DNA of 64,000 nt from Effrenium voratum (GCA_963377175.1 CAUJNA010000475.1:62001-126000), one strand, 5' to 3'; positions 8,740 through 16,944 are shown, counted from the stretch's first letter. Notes: generated by a model not told the origin, from the sequence alone. Made by a program: numbers and translations.

Positions 8740-10424
8740 TCAGTCCGTCTTCCCGGACTCTTCTGTACTATAGTACGACCCCGAGCTCGATCCGCTTTTC
8801 GGAGCGCTCCTCGGCTCCGACGCCGGTTGATCGTAAAGGTGCACACTGCCCTCGGTCTCGCTCAGGGGTGTAGTCGGCGACGGAATCGGTGGCGGAGGTG
8901 GCGGCCGCTTCGGCGGGTTCTTCGGCCGAACCAGCGAAACCTTCGGCTCACTCTCGGGCTTCTCAACGTGGGCCTTCTCCTTGAGCACCCACTTCGGAAC
9001 CAGCGAAACCTTCGGCTCGCTCTTGGGCTTCGCGATGTGGGCCTTCTCCTTGAGCGCCCGCTTCGGGTTTGGCAATGGAGGTGGCACCTTCGCCTCTATA
9101 GCCGCTTTTGCAGGAGGTGGCTTCACCTGAGGCTTCGCGATGGCTTCCGGCACTGACTTTGAGGTCGTTCCTACCGGCGCGCGCCTCCTTGTCTCCCCTT
9201 TTGCAATTGCTGCGGCCCTGGCCAACAATGATGGCCTCTGAAGGCGAGTCCTCTCGTCGCACGAGGAACACGGGTTCCCTAACCCGTCTAGTTGCAGCAC
9301 ACTCTGCTGGATGGCTTTGGCCACCGAGCCCGTTGCTCCGGCTCGGTATGCAGCTTCTGCCGATGCCGCCTTCCTGAGGCGGTAGTTCGAGGCCAGGTTC
9401 TGCTCGCTCGTTCCTTCACCGCGGGATGTCCTTGCCACCGCAAGCTCTTGTATGTTCCTGTGCACCGTAACCCGTCGGCCGAGAGCTTTGGCTGCCTCGG
9501 CGACCGGTGTCAGCAGCTCGGGCTCAGCGCCCGGTGAAGGCTCCTTTCTTTGGGCCTTTGTAAACCCCTTCGGCGGTGTCTTCGGAGCAGGGCTGGACTT
9601 AGGCGGGGACTTCGGCGGTGTTTTGGGCTGCACCCGGCGCCTCTTCCAGGGCGCCTGCCCGAAGTTCTCGACCTCCTCCTGGAGCTCCGCAGATGGCTCT
9701 TCCTCCTTCTTCTGCGCGAGCTTCAGGAGGCCTTTGAGGATCCTAAACTGCCGACTGCTTTGGCTTCTCCTCTTGTCTTTGCCAGTCGCACTCAGCCACC
9801 ACCGGGATCCCGACGACCTAGGCGTGCGAGCGACCTTGGGCTCGGGCTCAGGCTGGATCCTGCCCCAACTGCCCCAATCGCCCCACACGCTCTCGTCCTC
9901 GCTCTGGTCCTTCTGCTCCAGGTCGAAGTCCGTGGCCTCGGGCTCAAACTGCCTCTTCTGCGGCGGGTGGAGGTCCTCTTTCTTGTCCTCGTTGGTGTAT
10001 TGATCCAGCTCCTTCTCCTCCTCCTTCTCCTCTTCTCGGCTTCCTCGAGCCGGTTCTGGGCCCCTGTAGCCACTTGGCAGAGCCTCTGGCTCTGAGGAGA
10101 GAGAAGATGCAGCCTGGATCCTCCCCAGTCTGCTTCTGACTCAGCGGCAGGCTCAGCGGACAGGGTGTCTTCCTCTTCCTCACTCGGAGGGGCAACTATC
10201 TCCGGCCTCTCCTCCGGCAGCTCTTCCGCTGCCCCGGACTCCTCGTCCGGCTCTGCGGCTTTGCCTTTGCCGCGAGCGGGCCGCCTCCACGGCGGCTCCT
10301 CCTTGTTGCTCTTGCCCCTGCCCTTCTTGCCCTTATTCCTGCCCTTCTTGCCCTTGTTCTTGCCCTTAGGCCCCTCGAACGGCTTTCCAAACCAAATGGA
10401 CCGTCGAGGCTCACCCGCTACCAT
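8740..10424 (-). pseudogene. Extra Lys/Pro-rich ORF upstream of copia gag, one frameshift (copy 1)
   Basis: The ATG at 10424-10422 straddles the end of the 5' LTR (its A is the last LTR base) and the primer-binding site. The N-terminal part is a GK-repeat-rich basic region followed by an acidic region. Around 10100-10140 the sensible composition moves to another frame, which continues with Glu-rich and then Pro/Lys-rich repeats to a stop at 8740, 30 bases before gag. Beyond the shift, the original frame becomes an Arg-only artefact. The same shift is in copy 2. It could be one ORF with a frameshift mutation, programmed shifting, or two overlapping ORFs. I recognise no domain; low-complexity RNA-binding is possible. 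Confidence 0.55.
10408..10423 (-). other. Primer-binding site of copia element (copy 1)
   Basis: Directly after the 5' LTR the element strand reads TGGTAGCGGGTGAGCC. The first seven bases, TGGTAGC, match the complement of a tRNA 3' end of initiator-Met type (GCTACCA); the rest matches less well, so the exact tRNA is uncertain. Confidence 0.65.
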
Positions 10425-10538
10425 CAAAATGCAATATCGCGGCTCTGGGGTGCACTACGGAGCGCACCTTTTGCCTTGAGCCAAAACCACACGGAGTGCA
10501 ATCAGCGTATTGGGCAATTATGACTATACACATCATGA
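10424..10538 (-). repeat. 5' LTR of copia element (copy 1)
   Basis: 115-bp terminal repeat, upstream LTR in element orientation, followed by the second TTGAA target copy (10539-10543). The spliced-leader-like stretch is at 10475-10494. It differs from the other LTR only at A10509. Confidence 0.9.
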
Positions 10539-10643
10539 TTGAAAACAATAATAAATAAATTAGAAAAAGTTAATGAATGTAAAAAAGATAAAATATATTA
10601 TAAATTACCTGCTTTGAATTTATGTAGTTATTCTTTATTTTAA
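10539..10643 (+). pseudogene. 3' part of the small MGSS viral gene (copy 1)
   Basis: Continuation of the gene that starts at 2372. After the TTGAA target copy, the reading frame runs as a Lys-rich helical tail to TAA at 10641-10643. It has no start of its own. The gene is convergent with the zinc-finger gene at 10673, and the 29-base gap between them holds an AT hairpin. Confidence 0.8.
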
Positions 10644-10644
10644 A

Positions 10645-10676
10645 TTAATAATATTAAAACAAATTAATAATATTAA
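10645..10676. terminator. AT-rich inverted repeat between convergent viral genes (copy 1)
   Basis: TTAATAATATTAA at 10645-10657 faces 10664-10676 across a 6-base loop. In this copy the right arm has one mismatch (A10670); in copy 2 (38793-38824) the 13-bp arms are perfect. The same stem sequence ends the convergent pair at 21546-21576. Hairpins that set mRNA 3' ends are known in Mimivirus and virophages; a similar role here is inferred. Confidence 0.6.
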
Positions 10677-10903
10677 TTGCTTATACAACTTCTTTCACTT
10701 TTTGGCGTTGATGTTGAAACAGTGCTATTTGTTTCATCTATTAAATCTTCTTCATCAACAAAATTATTTTGAAATCTTAATAATTCCTCGTCTGTTGGTC
10801 GTCTTTTTAACACTTTATAAAGTTTATGTATCCAAGAATTAGTATGAAAATTATAATTACCACTACGATAAAATCCACCACATCTACATAGTTTCATTGG
10901 CAT
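10673..10903 (-). CDS. Small viral zinc-finger-like protein (76 aa, copy 1)
   Basis: The ORF starts with ATG at 10903. Near the N-terminus, CRC (residues 6-8) followed by two His in HTNSWIH (about 20-26) gives a C-x-C...H-x5-H pattern like the short C2H2-type fingers common in protist DNA viruses. The rest is acidic and Ser/Thr-rich. It lies 30 bases downstream of the ATPase stop on the same strand, so the two may be co-transcribed. Function unknown; a zinc-binding regulator is a guess. Confidence 0.6.
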   Translation of the reverse strand: MPMKLCRCGGFYRSGNYNFHTNSWIHKLYKVLKRRPTDEELLRFQNNFVDEEDLIDETNSTVSTSTPKSERSCISN

Positions 10904-10933
10904 ATTATTATATTGTATTAAGTTAGAATATCT

Positions 10934-11698
10934 TTATTCATCATTTGTAATTTGAAACGCCTGTTCAAAATTGATATGAAACATTTTGTTAATGTCTTTT
11001 GAATTCATATTCACGTAGAAAAAAGAATATGGAGCAAAATTAACGGCTTGATGGTACATATCTAATAATTGCTGTTTGTCAACAATGGCGCTGTTTTCTT
11101 CAATAAAACTCATTAGCTCACTGGCATTTTTCAACCTAAAAATAAATAATGAACTGGCATTTAAACGAATGATAGGCGCTAAAACATTGTATTTTTGTGT
11201 TGAACAAATCACACTTACTGCATCGTGCCTGCCTCTTGTAAATAATCCATGTAATAATTTACTATATCTAACAAATTTAGGGTCATCTGCGTGGTCATCT
11301 ATAACGATTAATACTGAATGTAGTTTCTTTATCTTTTTAGATTTCATATAGTTAATAATTTTCTTCTGTCTTTCGCTTACATTTTCTAAATCACTTGGAT
11401 TATAATTATCAAAATAAATTTGTTCTTTTTCATCATCCACGTGCAATTCATCCCTGATATATTTTTTAACTTCTGTAAATGTAGGGTCGTTATGGACGCT
11501 GGGTGAAAATATAAATATTCTTGCAAATGAATTTCTATAAACATTCAATATTAAATTTTGAATAAGGACAGTCTTACCGCCTGTCGAAGAAGCAACTATA
11601 ATACTTCTAAATGGTAATTTTGGCACGTGCTCATATTTGGATTGCTTGAGTTCATATTCAGTTATGTTTATTGGTTTTATTATTGGAACATCTGTCAT
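10934..11698 (-). CDS. Viral DNA-packaging ATPase (A32-like, FtsK/HerA superfamily; copy 1)
   Basis: A 254-aa ORF. I chose the ATG at 11698 because the open frame upstream to 11833 is not conserved-looking. Walker A is ASSTGGKT (about residues 36-43). Walker B is the hydrophobic run ending IDD (about 134-135). A sensor-like ICSTQKYN segment follows near residue 170. This is the layout of the A32-type ATPase that packages genomes in Polinton-like viruses, virophages and large eukaryotic DNA viruses. Length fits the family. The gene looks intact. It is divergent from the 64-aa ORF at 11969. Confidence 0.85.
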   Translation of the reverse strand: MTDVPIIKPINITEYELKQSKYEHVPKLPFRSIIVASSTGGKTVLIQNLILNVYRNSFARIFIFSPSVHNDPTFTEVKKYIRDELHVDDEKEQIYFDNYNPSDLENVSERQKKIINYMKSKKIKKLHSVLIVIDDHADDPKFVRYSKLLHGLFTRGRHDAVSVICSTQKYNVLAPIIRLNASSLFIFRLKNASELMSFIEENSAIVDKQQLLDMYHQAVNFAPYSFFYVNMNSKDINKMFHINFEQAFQITNDE

Positions 11699-11968
11699 AT
11701 AGTTAATATTAAAGATATTTAGAAAATTATATTTAAAAATTAACTTGTAAATAATATTAAATGGAACATCTTTTTTTATGATATTCTGGCAGTGAATACC
11801 ATAAAAAATGGAACAGGCTTTCCATTGTTTCAATCAATAAGCATTGAAGATAATTAGTTTTGTGTCTTGCTCGCGTGTGCAATGAAAACCCCAAGTGCTG
11901 TGCCCCACCAATATTCTATCATGCATGAAAATACTAAGATTAAATAACTATTTTATCTTATTATTTAT
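11699..11968. promoter_or_regulatory. Intergenic region between divergent viral genes (copy 1)
   Basis: 270 bases between the ATPase start and the next rightward ORF. It should hold the promoters of both. At 11936-11959 an imperfect inverted repeat starts AAGATTAAATA and ends TATTTTATCTT (10 of 11 pairs). No promoter consensus is recognised. Confidence 0.35.
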
Positions 11969-12163
11969 ATGAATAGGAGTTATTCAGATTATATTAATAT
12001 AATAGATGAAGTAGAGAATATAGAACAAGTTGTTATAACTGACAATAGATGTAAGAAAGTATGCTATTTTGTTTTAGAAATACTTAAGCTAGGAATAGAA
12101 TATATCAAAAATAAAAATGTAAATATTAATATAAATGCCAAAAAAGAACAACAAAAAGAATAA
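11969..12163 (+). CDS. Small viral ORF, unknown (64 aa, copy 1)
   Basis: A 64-aa acidic-to-basic ORF in AT-rich viral DNA, with ATG at 11969. The middle (VCYFVLEILKLGIEYI) could form an amphipathic or short membrane helix; the tail is Asn/Lys-rich. It overlaps the start of the next, broken ORF (ATG at 12135) in another frame. No family recognised; it may be a real small gene or chance. Confidence 0.4.
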   Translation: MNRSYSDYINIIDEVENIEQVVITDNRCKKVCYFVLEILKLGIEYIKNKNVNININAKKEQQKE

Positions 12164-12489
12164 GACAGGTTTAAGTGTTTCTTCAACTGATGCAGAAATT
12201 GTTAAAGAAACATCAGTTATTGAGTTTTTTGTCCAATGTGTAAAAAGATGTTAGAAATGAAAAATGAATTAGAAATAAAAAATAAATAAATTGTAAATGT
12301 TCGTGTGTTCCAACAAGTTTCAAAATAAGTAAAAATGATAAGAAAACGAATATTGATAAAACTAAAGACAGTATAAATCTGAGAACGGATGTCCATACTA
12401 TAACTTTTAAATGGGGTAAGGATGCATCACTCTCGGAAAATGGTGATAAGGAAACTCAGGAAACGATTAAACAAATCATGAAAAAATAG
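12135..12489 (+). pseudogene. Broken viral ORF with Cys-pair motif (copy 1)
   Basis: From the ATG at 12135 a Lys/Asn-rich N-terminus reads 39 codons to a TAG at 12252-12254. A neighbouring frame around 12225 reads FCPMCKKMLEMKNE, and after another break CKCSC and a helical tail run to the TAG at 12487-12489. CxxC followed by CxC looks like a zinc site spread over three frames, which points to one gene with at least two indels or stops. Both copies carry the same breaks. Function unknown. Confidence 0.45.
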
Positions 12490-12569
12490 TCTTTAAAGAG
12501 TAGATTTAACATAATTGCACTTTATAAATATGTAATTAAATAAATAATTATCAAAATAAATATATAGTA

Positions 12570-12685
12570 ATGTCTGAAATGAGAATTATACTATTAATGA
12601 ATTAATGAAGAAGATAACATTAATTGGTAAAAATATCAAAAACTTAAATGATATGATTAAATCCATTGATGACATGGCAAAATGA
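12570..12685 (+). pseudogene. Short viral ORF with frameshift (copy 1)
   Basis: An ATG at 12570 reads 11 codons to TAA. One base out of frame, a sensible helical peptide (ELMKKITLIGKNIKN...) runs to TGA at 12683-12685. The last codons overlap the ATG of the next gene as ATGA, typical of coupled small genes. The single shift suggests a broken gene of about 38 residues. Low confidence that it was ever functional. Confidence 0.35.
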
Positions 12686-12906
12686 AACCAGTTGAACGCG
12701 AACAACAAAGCAACGAAGAGAAGGAGAAAATCGAAAAGATATTTCAAGCAAAATCTATAGGAAGACCATCGGGCGACTACCCTACAAAGCAAAAGAAATA
12801 CTGTGATATGTTGAACACAGGAAAAATCAAACAACCTAAAAGCACCACTTTAGAATTTTACAAAATTTCAAAAAATGATGATGGAGTATATGTATTATTT
12901 GAATAA
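12682..12906 (+). CDS. Small viral protein with GRP motif (74 aa, copy 1)
   Basis: A 74-aa basic ORF, intact. It starts with a charged helix, then GRPSGDYPTKQKKYCDML, which resembles a short DNA-contacting GRP element, and ends in a compact segment (TLEFYKISKNDDGVYVLF). The ATG overlaps the previous stop (ATGA). A hairpin begins 10 bases after its stop. Unknown function; a small DNA-binding protein is possible. Confidence 0.5.
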   Translation: MKPVEREQQSNEEKEKIEKIFQAKSIGRPSGDYPTKQKKYCDMLNTGKIKQPKSTTLEFYKISKNDDGVYVLFE

Positions 12907-12916
12907 TTAATAATCT

Positions 12917-12953
12917 AAATAATTCTAATAATATGAATTTATTAGAATTATTT
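12917..12953 (+). terminator. Perfect 14-bp hairpin enclosing the methyltransferase start codon (copy 1)
   Basis: AAATAATTCTAATA (12917-12930) pairs perfectly with TATTAGAATTATTT (12940-12953). The nine-base loop contains the ATG (12933-12935) of the methyltransferase gene. It lies just behind the 74-aa gene, so it could form the 3' end of that transcript and also hide the next start codon. Confidence 0.6.
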
Positions 12954-13530
12954 TCAGGCAGTGGTTCTGTTGGTAAAGTTGCTCGTGACTGAGGTTTTAA
13001 TGTTATTTCATTAGACTTGAAAAATGCTGATATCAACACTGGTATTTTGGAGTGGGATTACAAACAGTTTGACAGAAACCGTTTTGATTTTATTTGGAGT
13101 AGCCCCCCATGCACTGAATACAGCATAGCAAAGACTAGGGGAATTAGGAATATCGAATATGCAAATAGTAGTCTTAAAAACTATTGAGATTATCAAATAT
13201 TTCAATCCTAAATATTTTGTAATCGAAAATCCACAAACTGGATTATTAAAACATCAGGAGTTTATGGATGAGTTTGATTATTGTAAATATGGAATGCCTT
13301 ACAGAAAACGCACTAGGCTCTGGAATAACATTACAACTTGGAAACCTAGAGATTTATGTAAAAAGGATTGCGGCAACATCAGGAATAATAAACATATTGA
13401 AACAGCACAACGGCTTCCATCGGGCACCAAGGAAAAATGGGGAGACAATCCAACAATACATAAGCAGGAAGATTTATACAAAATACCTAGCGAATTAATT
13501 TGTGAAATCTTGGTGAGTTTGACGGATTAA
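12933..13530 (+). pseudogene. Broken viral C5-cytosine DNA methyltransferase (copy 1)
   Basis: The N-terminus reads MNLLELFSGSGSVGKVARD (C5-MTase motif I, FSGSGS). Then come a conserved acidic strand (ISLDL), motif IV with the catalytic Cys (SSPPCTEYS), and after a frame change IENPQTG (motif VI ENx type) and a YRKRTRLW segment. Two lesions are visible. A TGA at 12990-12992 sits where an Arg codon (CGA) would fit by C-to-T change. A one-base frameshift occurs near 13160-13178. Total length of 598 bases (199 codons plus one base) agrees with one indel. Both copies share both lesions. It once probably methylated viral or host DNA. Confidence 0.85.
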
Positions 13531-13546
13531 GGATTTTGAGTTTGGG

Positions 13547-13780
13547 TTTCACGGGCTTTGTGATAAATGTTTCACAGGTTTTGTGATAAATGTTTCACGG
13601 GCTTTATGGAAATATTCCACGGGCTTCGTGATAAATGTTTCACGGGCTTTGTGGAAATATTCCACGGGCTTTGTAGAAATATTCCACGGGCTTTGTAGAA
13701 ATATTCCACGGGCTTTGTAGAAATATTCCACGGGCTTTGTGGAAATATTCTACGTGCTTTGTAGAGTTATTTTACGGCCT
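13547..13780. repeat. Tandem 22/23-bp repeats near the viral end (copy 1)
   Basis: About 11 head-to-tail units of two types: a 23-bp unit (CACGGGCTTTGTGATAAATGTTT) in the first part, and a 22-bp unit with the ending GTAGAAATATTC in the second. Spacing of the CACGGG core is 23, 23, 22, 23, 22, 22, 22, 22, 22, 22. There are no unique spacers. It separates the last viral gene from the host junction and could be a terminal or replication-related repeat. Copy 2 differs at two adjacent bases (GAGTT versus GAACT). Confidence 0.8.
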
Positions 13781-14290
13781 ATTGCAATGTTTAAAACCAT
13801 ACTATAATAATAACATTTATACCCTTATATGTTATAATTATAATGTAAGTATAGCGTTTTATATATTGAAGATAAAATCCTACAAGGGACACCACGCCTA
13901 TTAAAGATATATGATAAAAGTGATGAAACGAAGGAGGGGAGTGATGTTGTTGCTGTTCTATTTTTGTCCGAGAAATGGACAAATCGTTTTTAGACAGTTC
14001 GAATATTTGTTTGATGACAAATATTTTTTGCAATATATTTTGCAAAATTTATTTTGAAATGGATGAGGTGAGGAGATTGAGGAAATGACATTTTGAAGGG
14101 TAGTTGGTGAAATGAATGAGGCGAGGAGAAAGGAGAAAAGGATTGCGAAAATTTTGGAAAATGATGAGAAAAAACGGATGAGATGGACAGAAAGGAATGT
14201 AGAAAAATGATGAAAACGAATAAGGGTAGAAGATGGAAAATGAAAAAAGTTGTTGGGGGGGGTGTGTGTATGAAAGCAATTTATTGCTAG
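13781..14290. other. Non-coding viral end and junction to host DNA (copy 1)
   Basis: No convincing gene. 13781-14040 is AT-rich. 14041-14270 is G/A-rich with repeated ATGAG/GAGGA words. A G8 run at about 14255 and a short palindrome AGCAA-TTTA-TTGCT (14275-14288) precede an abrupt change to GC-rich host sequence at about 14290. I take this as one edge of the viral insertion; terminal repeats cannot be tested because the other edge is not in view. Confidence 0.5.
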
Positions 14291-14372
14291 GCAAGGCCCT
14301 CGACTACTCTGTCGCCTGTGCAGGAAATGGGTGGAGATCTAGGTACCCGCAGGCTGACTCTCCCTGTTCTGG

Positions 14373-15103
14373 CTATGCCCCAACTGGCTGCGACTGCCAC
14401 ATGGAACGCAAAAGCTGCTGTGTACTCCGCTTCAGATTTCTTTGGATAGACTCTGTATCCATCAACCATGCAGGGGGACCATTCATCTGTGCTATGAATG
14501 TGCTTGCAGAAGACATCATGTTGACTATGCAGTTCCTGTAGATCAGTACGCGTGCGCTGCCTCTTGCACCTACTGCCCTGCAGACAACATGCGCCCAATC
14601 TTCCCAGTGGCCCTCAGAGAACATTGCTACCTCAGTAGGGATGAACCAATGAAGACTATTTCGAGGATTCTCCCTGGCTGAGAAGCATCCCCTTTGCTGA
14701 CACGCCCTAAGCTGCTCAAGGACAAACTCGCAGGCCGCATTGTCAGCCTCTACTCGCTTGGCATCCCTGCCAGCGAGTCCAGGCAACCCTAACGGATGCT
14801 GCTCTGATCGGAGAGGAGGGGGAGCTGTGGGAATTGACGTGCAATCTCCCTGGCTCGGCTTTTTGTTGAACAATCAAAGGCGACCATGACGAAATCAGCT
14901 TGTTGACTCAACGTTCGAAGCCACTCCTGACAGGACACAGAGGACACATCATGTCCGGGATCCAGACACCAGTCAACAGGTTCGCAACTCCATCCGCAAA
15001 ACTGGAGGGCTTCATAAACTGGCATGTTGGGGCCGCTGAAAATGTCAATGGTCCGGGGAATCCCTTCCTCAGGCAGCAAAACGGCGTTCCCTACTGAACC
15101 CAC
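14373..15103 (-). pseudogene. Methyltransferase-like domain of decayed element (copy 1)
   Basis: Two leftward ORFs (14789-15103 and 14373-14873) overlap in different frames and read as one domain broken by a frameshift near 14830. The first has TIDIFSGPNMPVYEAL, like motif I of C5-methyltransferases, then VDWCLD and a VMVAFDCSTKSRAREI segment in the place of the catalytic loop. The second has LRSEQHPLGLPGL and FSARENPRNSLHW (an EN-P, motif VI-like). The PPC signature is absent, so activity is doubtful. Similar domains occur in dinoflagellate mobile elements. Confidence 0.55.
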
Positions 15104-16431
15104 TGCCTTGCTGGGCTCAGCAGGGCACCCTCAGGCTGTCTTCTTGAAAGGGCAAGCACTGGCGCCATGGTTCATGTTGCACACCCTGCCATTCCTCAAC
15201 AGCACTGCACACTTGTGAGCCCCTTTCTTCCAATTGTAAGAGTTCAACGACCATGTTGAAAATCGGGGCACAACTTGTCGCCTGCAGACGTGGACGGACG
15301 AACAGGTTTGCCTGCAATCATGTGGCCGCCTGACCCTTTGGTTGCCTCAGCTTTCTGAACAGGTTGTTGAACACTCATCGCTGGTGCCGGGGGGAAAGTC
15401 GGGACTGACGGGATCCGGTCAACTGCCCAATGTGCATCTCTTGCATAAAAAGCTTCTTTGATCACTACACCTAGGGTTTTGTTGGACTGCCTGTAGTTCT
15501 GGACCCACTCCTGGGAGTCCTGACACTCCAGCACTGCAGAGCTGTAGCACCACACAGCATCCCTGCCGTCCGCGCTGCTCTGTAATAGTACTGCATGACC
15601 ACGTCCACAGGCACATAGACCGCTGCCGTGGTATCAGAACCCAGGTCCTTATCACCGCTTGGGTCCGCCCAGGAACGGGGCGGACACCTGCCATGGCCAG
15701 GGCGAGCAAGTAGGTATGAAGCCTGGCCAAATAGGATGGGACATCCTTGAACTGTGGCCCGGATTCCTCCGGCGCATCTGTGTAGAGGTTGTCCCCAAGC
15801 TTCAGTGTCTTTTTCCTCAGTGAACAGGAAGCGAAATTCATCGAGGTGAGCAAGGCCCTGATCCACCAGCTTTTTCACCACGGCGTCGGCGAGACTTTTT
15901 GAAGAGCTCCTCTGGAAACTGGCCGCTCATGTTCAACATGGCGCAAAGGGAGGCCTAGGAGTCAGGCAAATCACTTGTGCACTCAACTTAGCAGCACTGC
16001 TACACAACTGTTGAGAGTTATCATGACATGACATGAGACAGAGATCCATCCCTGTGCCATACATGGAGCAACCGAGAACGCGAGACAGTCCAACACACGT
16101 CAAACCGCCTAAGGCCGGCTTGCCCTGTGGCAGGCAACACAGGCTTCGTCCTGCGCCCCCCCGTTTTCTCCGATCTCACCGCTCTAAATCGCCGACACGC
16201 ACCCCGAAAAAGGCAGGAAAAGCATTGGGCGCCCTGCGTCGCGGGGGTCAACAAATTCTAATATTGCGCTAATGCCAGATCTGAGATGATAACATGAGCT
16301 TGAGTGAACACTGGCATGCACATCTGACCTATGAGGGCACCTAGCATGATTCTCAGCCGGTATGCACCCGGACGCTTGCCGGCCAAAGCTCCAAGCAGTC
16401 CTTGCAGACCTCATGATTCATGGCCAAGACT

Positions 16432-16944
16432 TCAAAGAAAGATGTCCGCATAGGTGCTTGATCCTCGCCGCCACTGACACAATGGAACACCTTCTGAAAT
16501 TGCATGGCACTTGGCTGCACGCTGAAACAAGGAGTAGCCCTGGATTGGCGCTGCCGCGCCAGCCCGGAGCCTCATGCGGCGAACAGCTGCTTCTGCCCAT
16601 GCAAAATTGTCTTCACCTTGCCCGCCACTCCACATCTTGTGGATCTCAATTGCACGCACCTCCCCAATCCGGCCCGCTGCCTCATTCACACCACAGCCTG
16701 TAAGCGCGCAGATAACAGGGACTGAAGCATAAGGGACTCGGCGAACTCCAGCCATACAGTGAATCAGAATGGACTCACCGCGGCGAAGTGAAAGTTCAAT
16801 AACGTGCCAGGCAGGAAGCAACTGGTCATCCCTGACCCTGCTGTCGGCACAGAAATGAATATTCATGATGCCCGGGGGCAGACTGCCTTGGACCTGCTTG
16901 ACATCCTTGCTCTGCAGCTGGCCCAAAAAGGTAGTGACCACCAA
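16432..16944 (-). pseudogene. Dual-specificity-phosphatase-like domain of decayed element (copy 1)
   Basis: A 170-aa leftward ORF. ILIHCMAGVRR fits the HC-x5-R active site of cysteine phosphatases, although the usual Ser/Thr after Arg is replaced. Before it a conserved Asp-containing segment (CADSRVRDD) could hold the general acid. After it come GCGVNEAAGRIGEVRAIEIHKMW and a long helix. This looks like the phosphatase fold embedded in a dinoflagellate repetitive polyprotein, not a housekeeping gene. Function unknown. Confidence 0.5.

Larger units (their letters stand above)
2495..10543 (-). mobile_element. Full-length Ty1/copia retrotransposon with 115-bp LTRs and TTGAA target duplication (copy 1)
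   Basis: The element (2500-10538, transcribed leftwards) has two 115-bp direct repeats that differ at one base (G2585 versus A10509). They begin TCA and end TGA and are flanked by a 5-bp duplication TTGAA (2495-2499 and 10539-10543). Coding order on the minus strand is an extra Lys/Pro-rich 5' ORF, gag with CCHC knuckle and protease, then integrase, methyltransferase-like domain, reverse transcriptase and RNase H. Integrase before RT is the Ty1/copia order. A primer-binding site follows the 5' LTR and a purine tract precedes the 3' LTR. One difference between LTRs suggests a fairly recent insertion into an already integrated virus. Confidence 0.93.

Noticed and set aside
11699..11833. N-terminal extension of the packaging ATPase to 11833
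   Set aside because: The extension is low-complexity and Phe/Ile/Asn-rich and starts before a normal family N-terminus; the ATG at 11698 gives the expected length.
13547..13780. Possible CRISPR array
   Set aside because: Units are contiguous 22/23-bp repeats without unique spacers, in a eukaryotic viral insertion.
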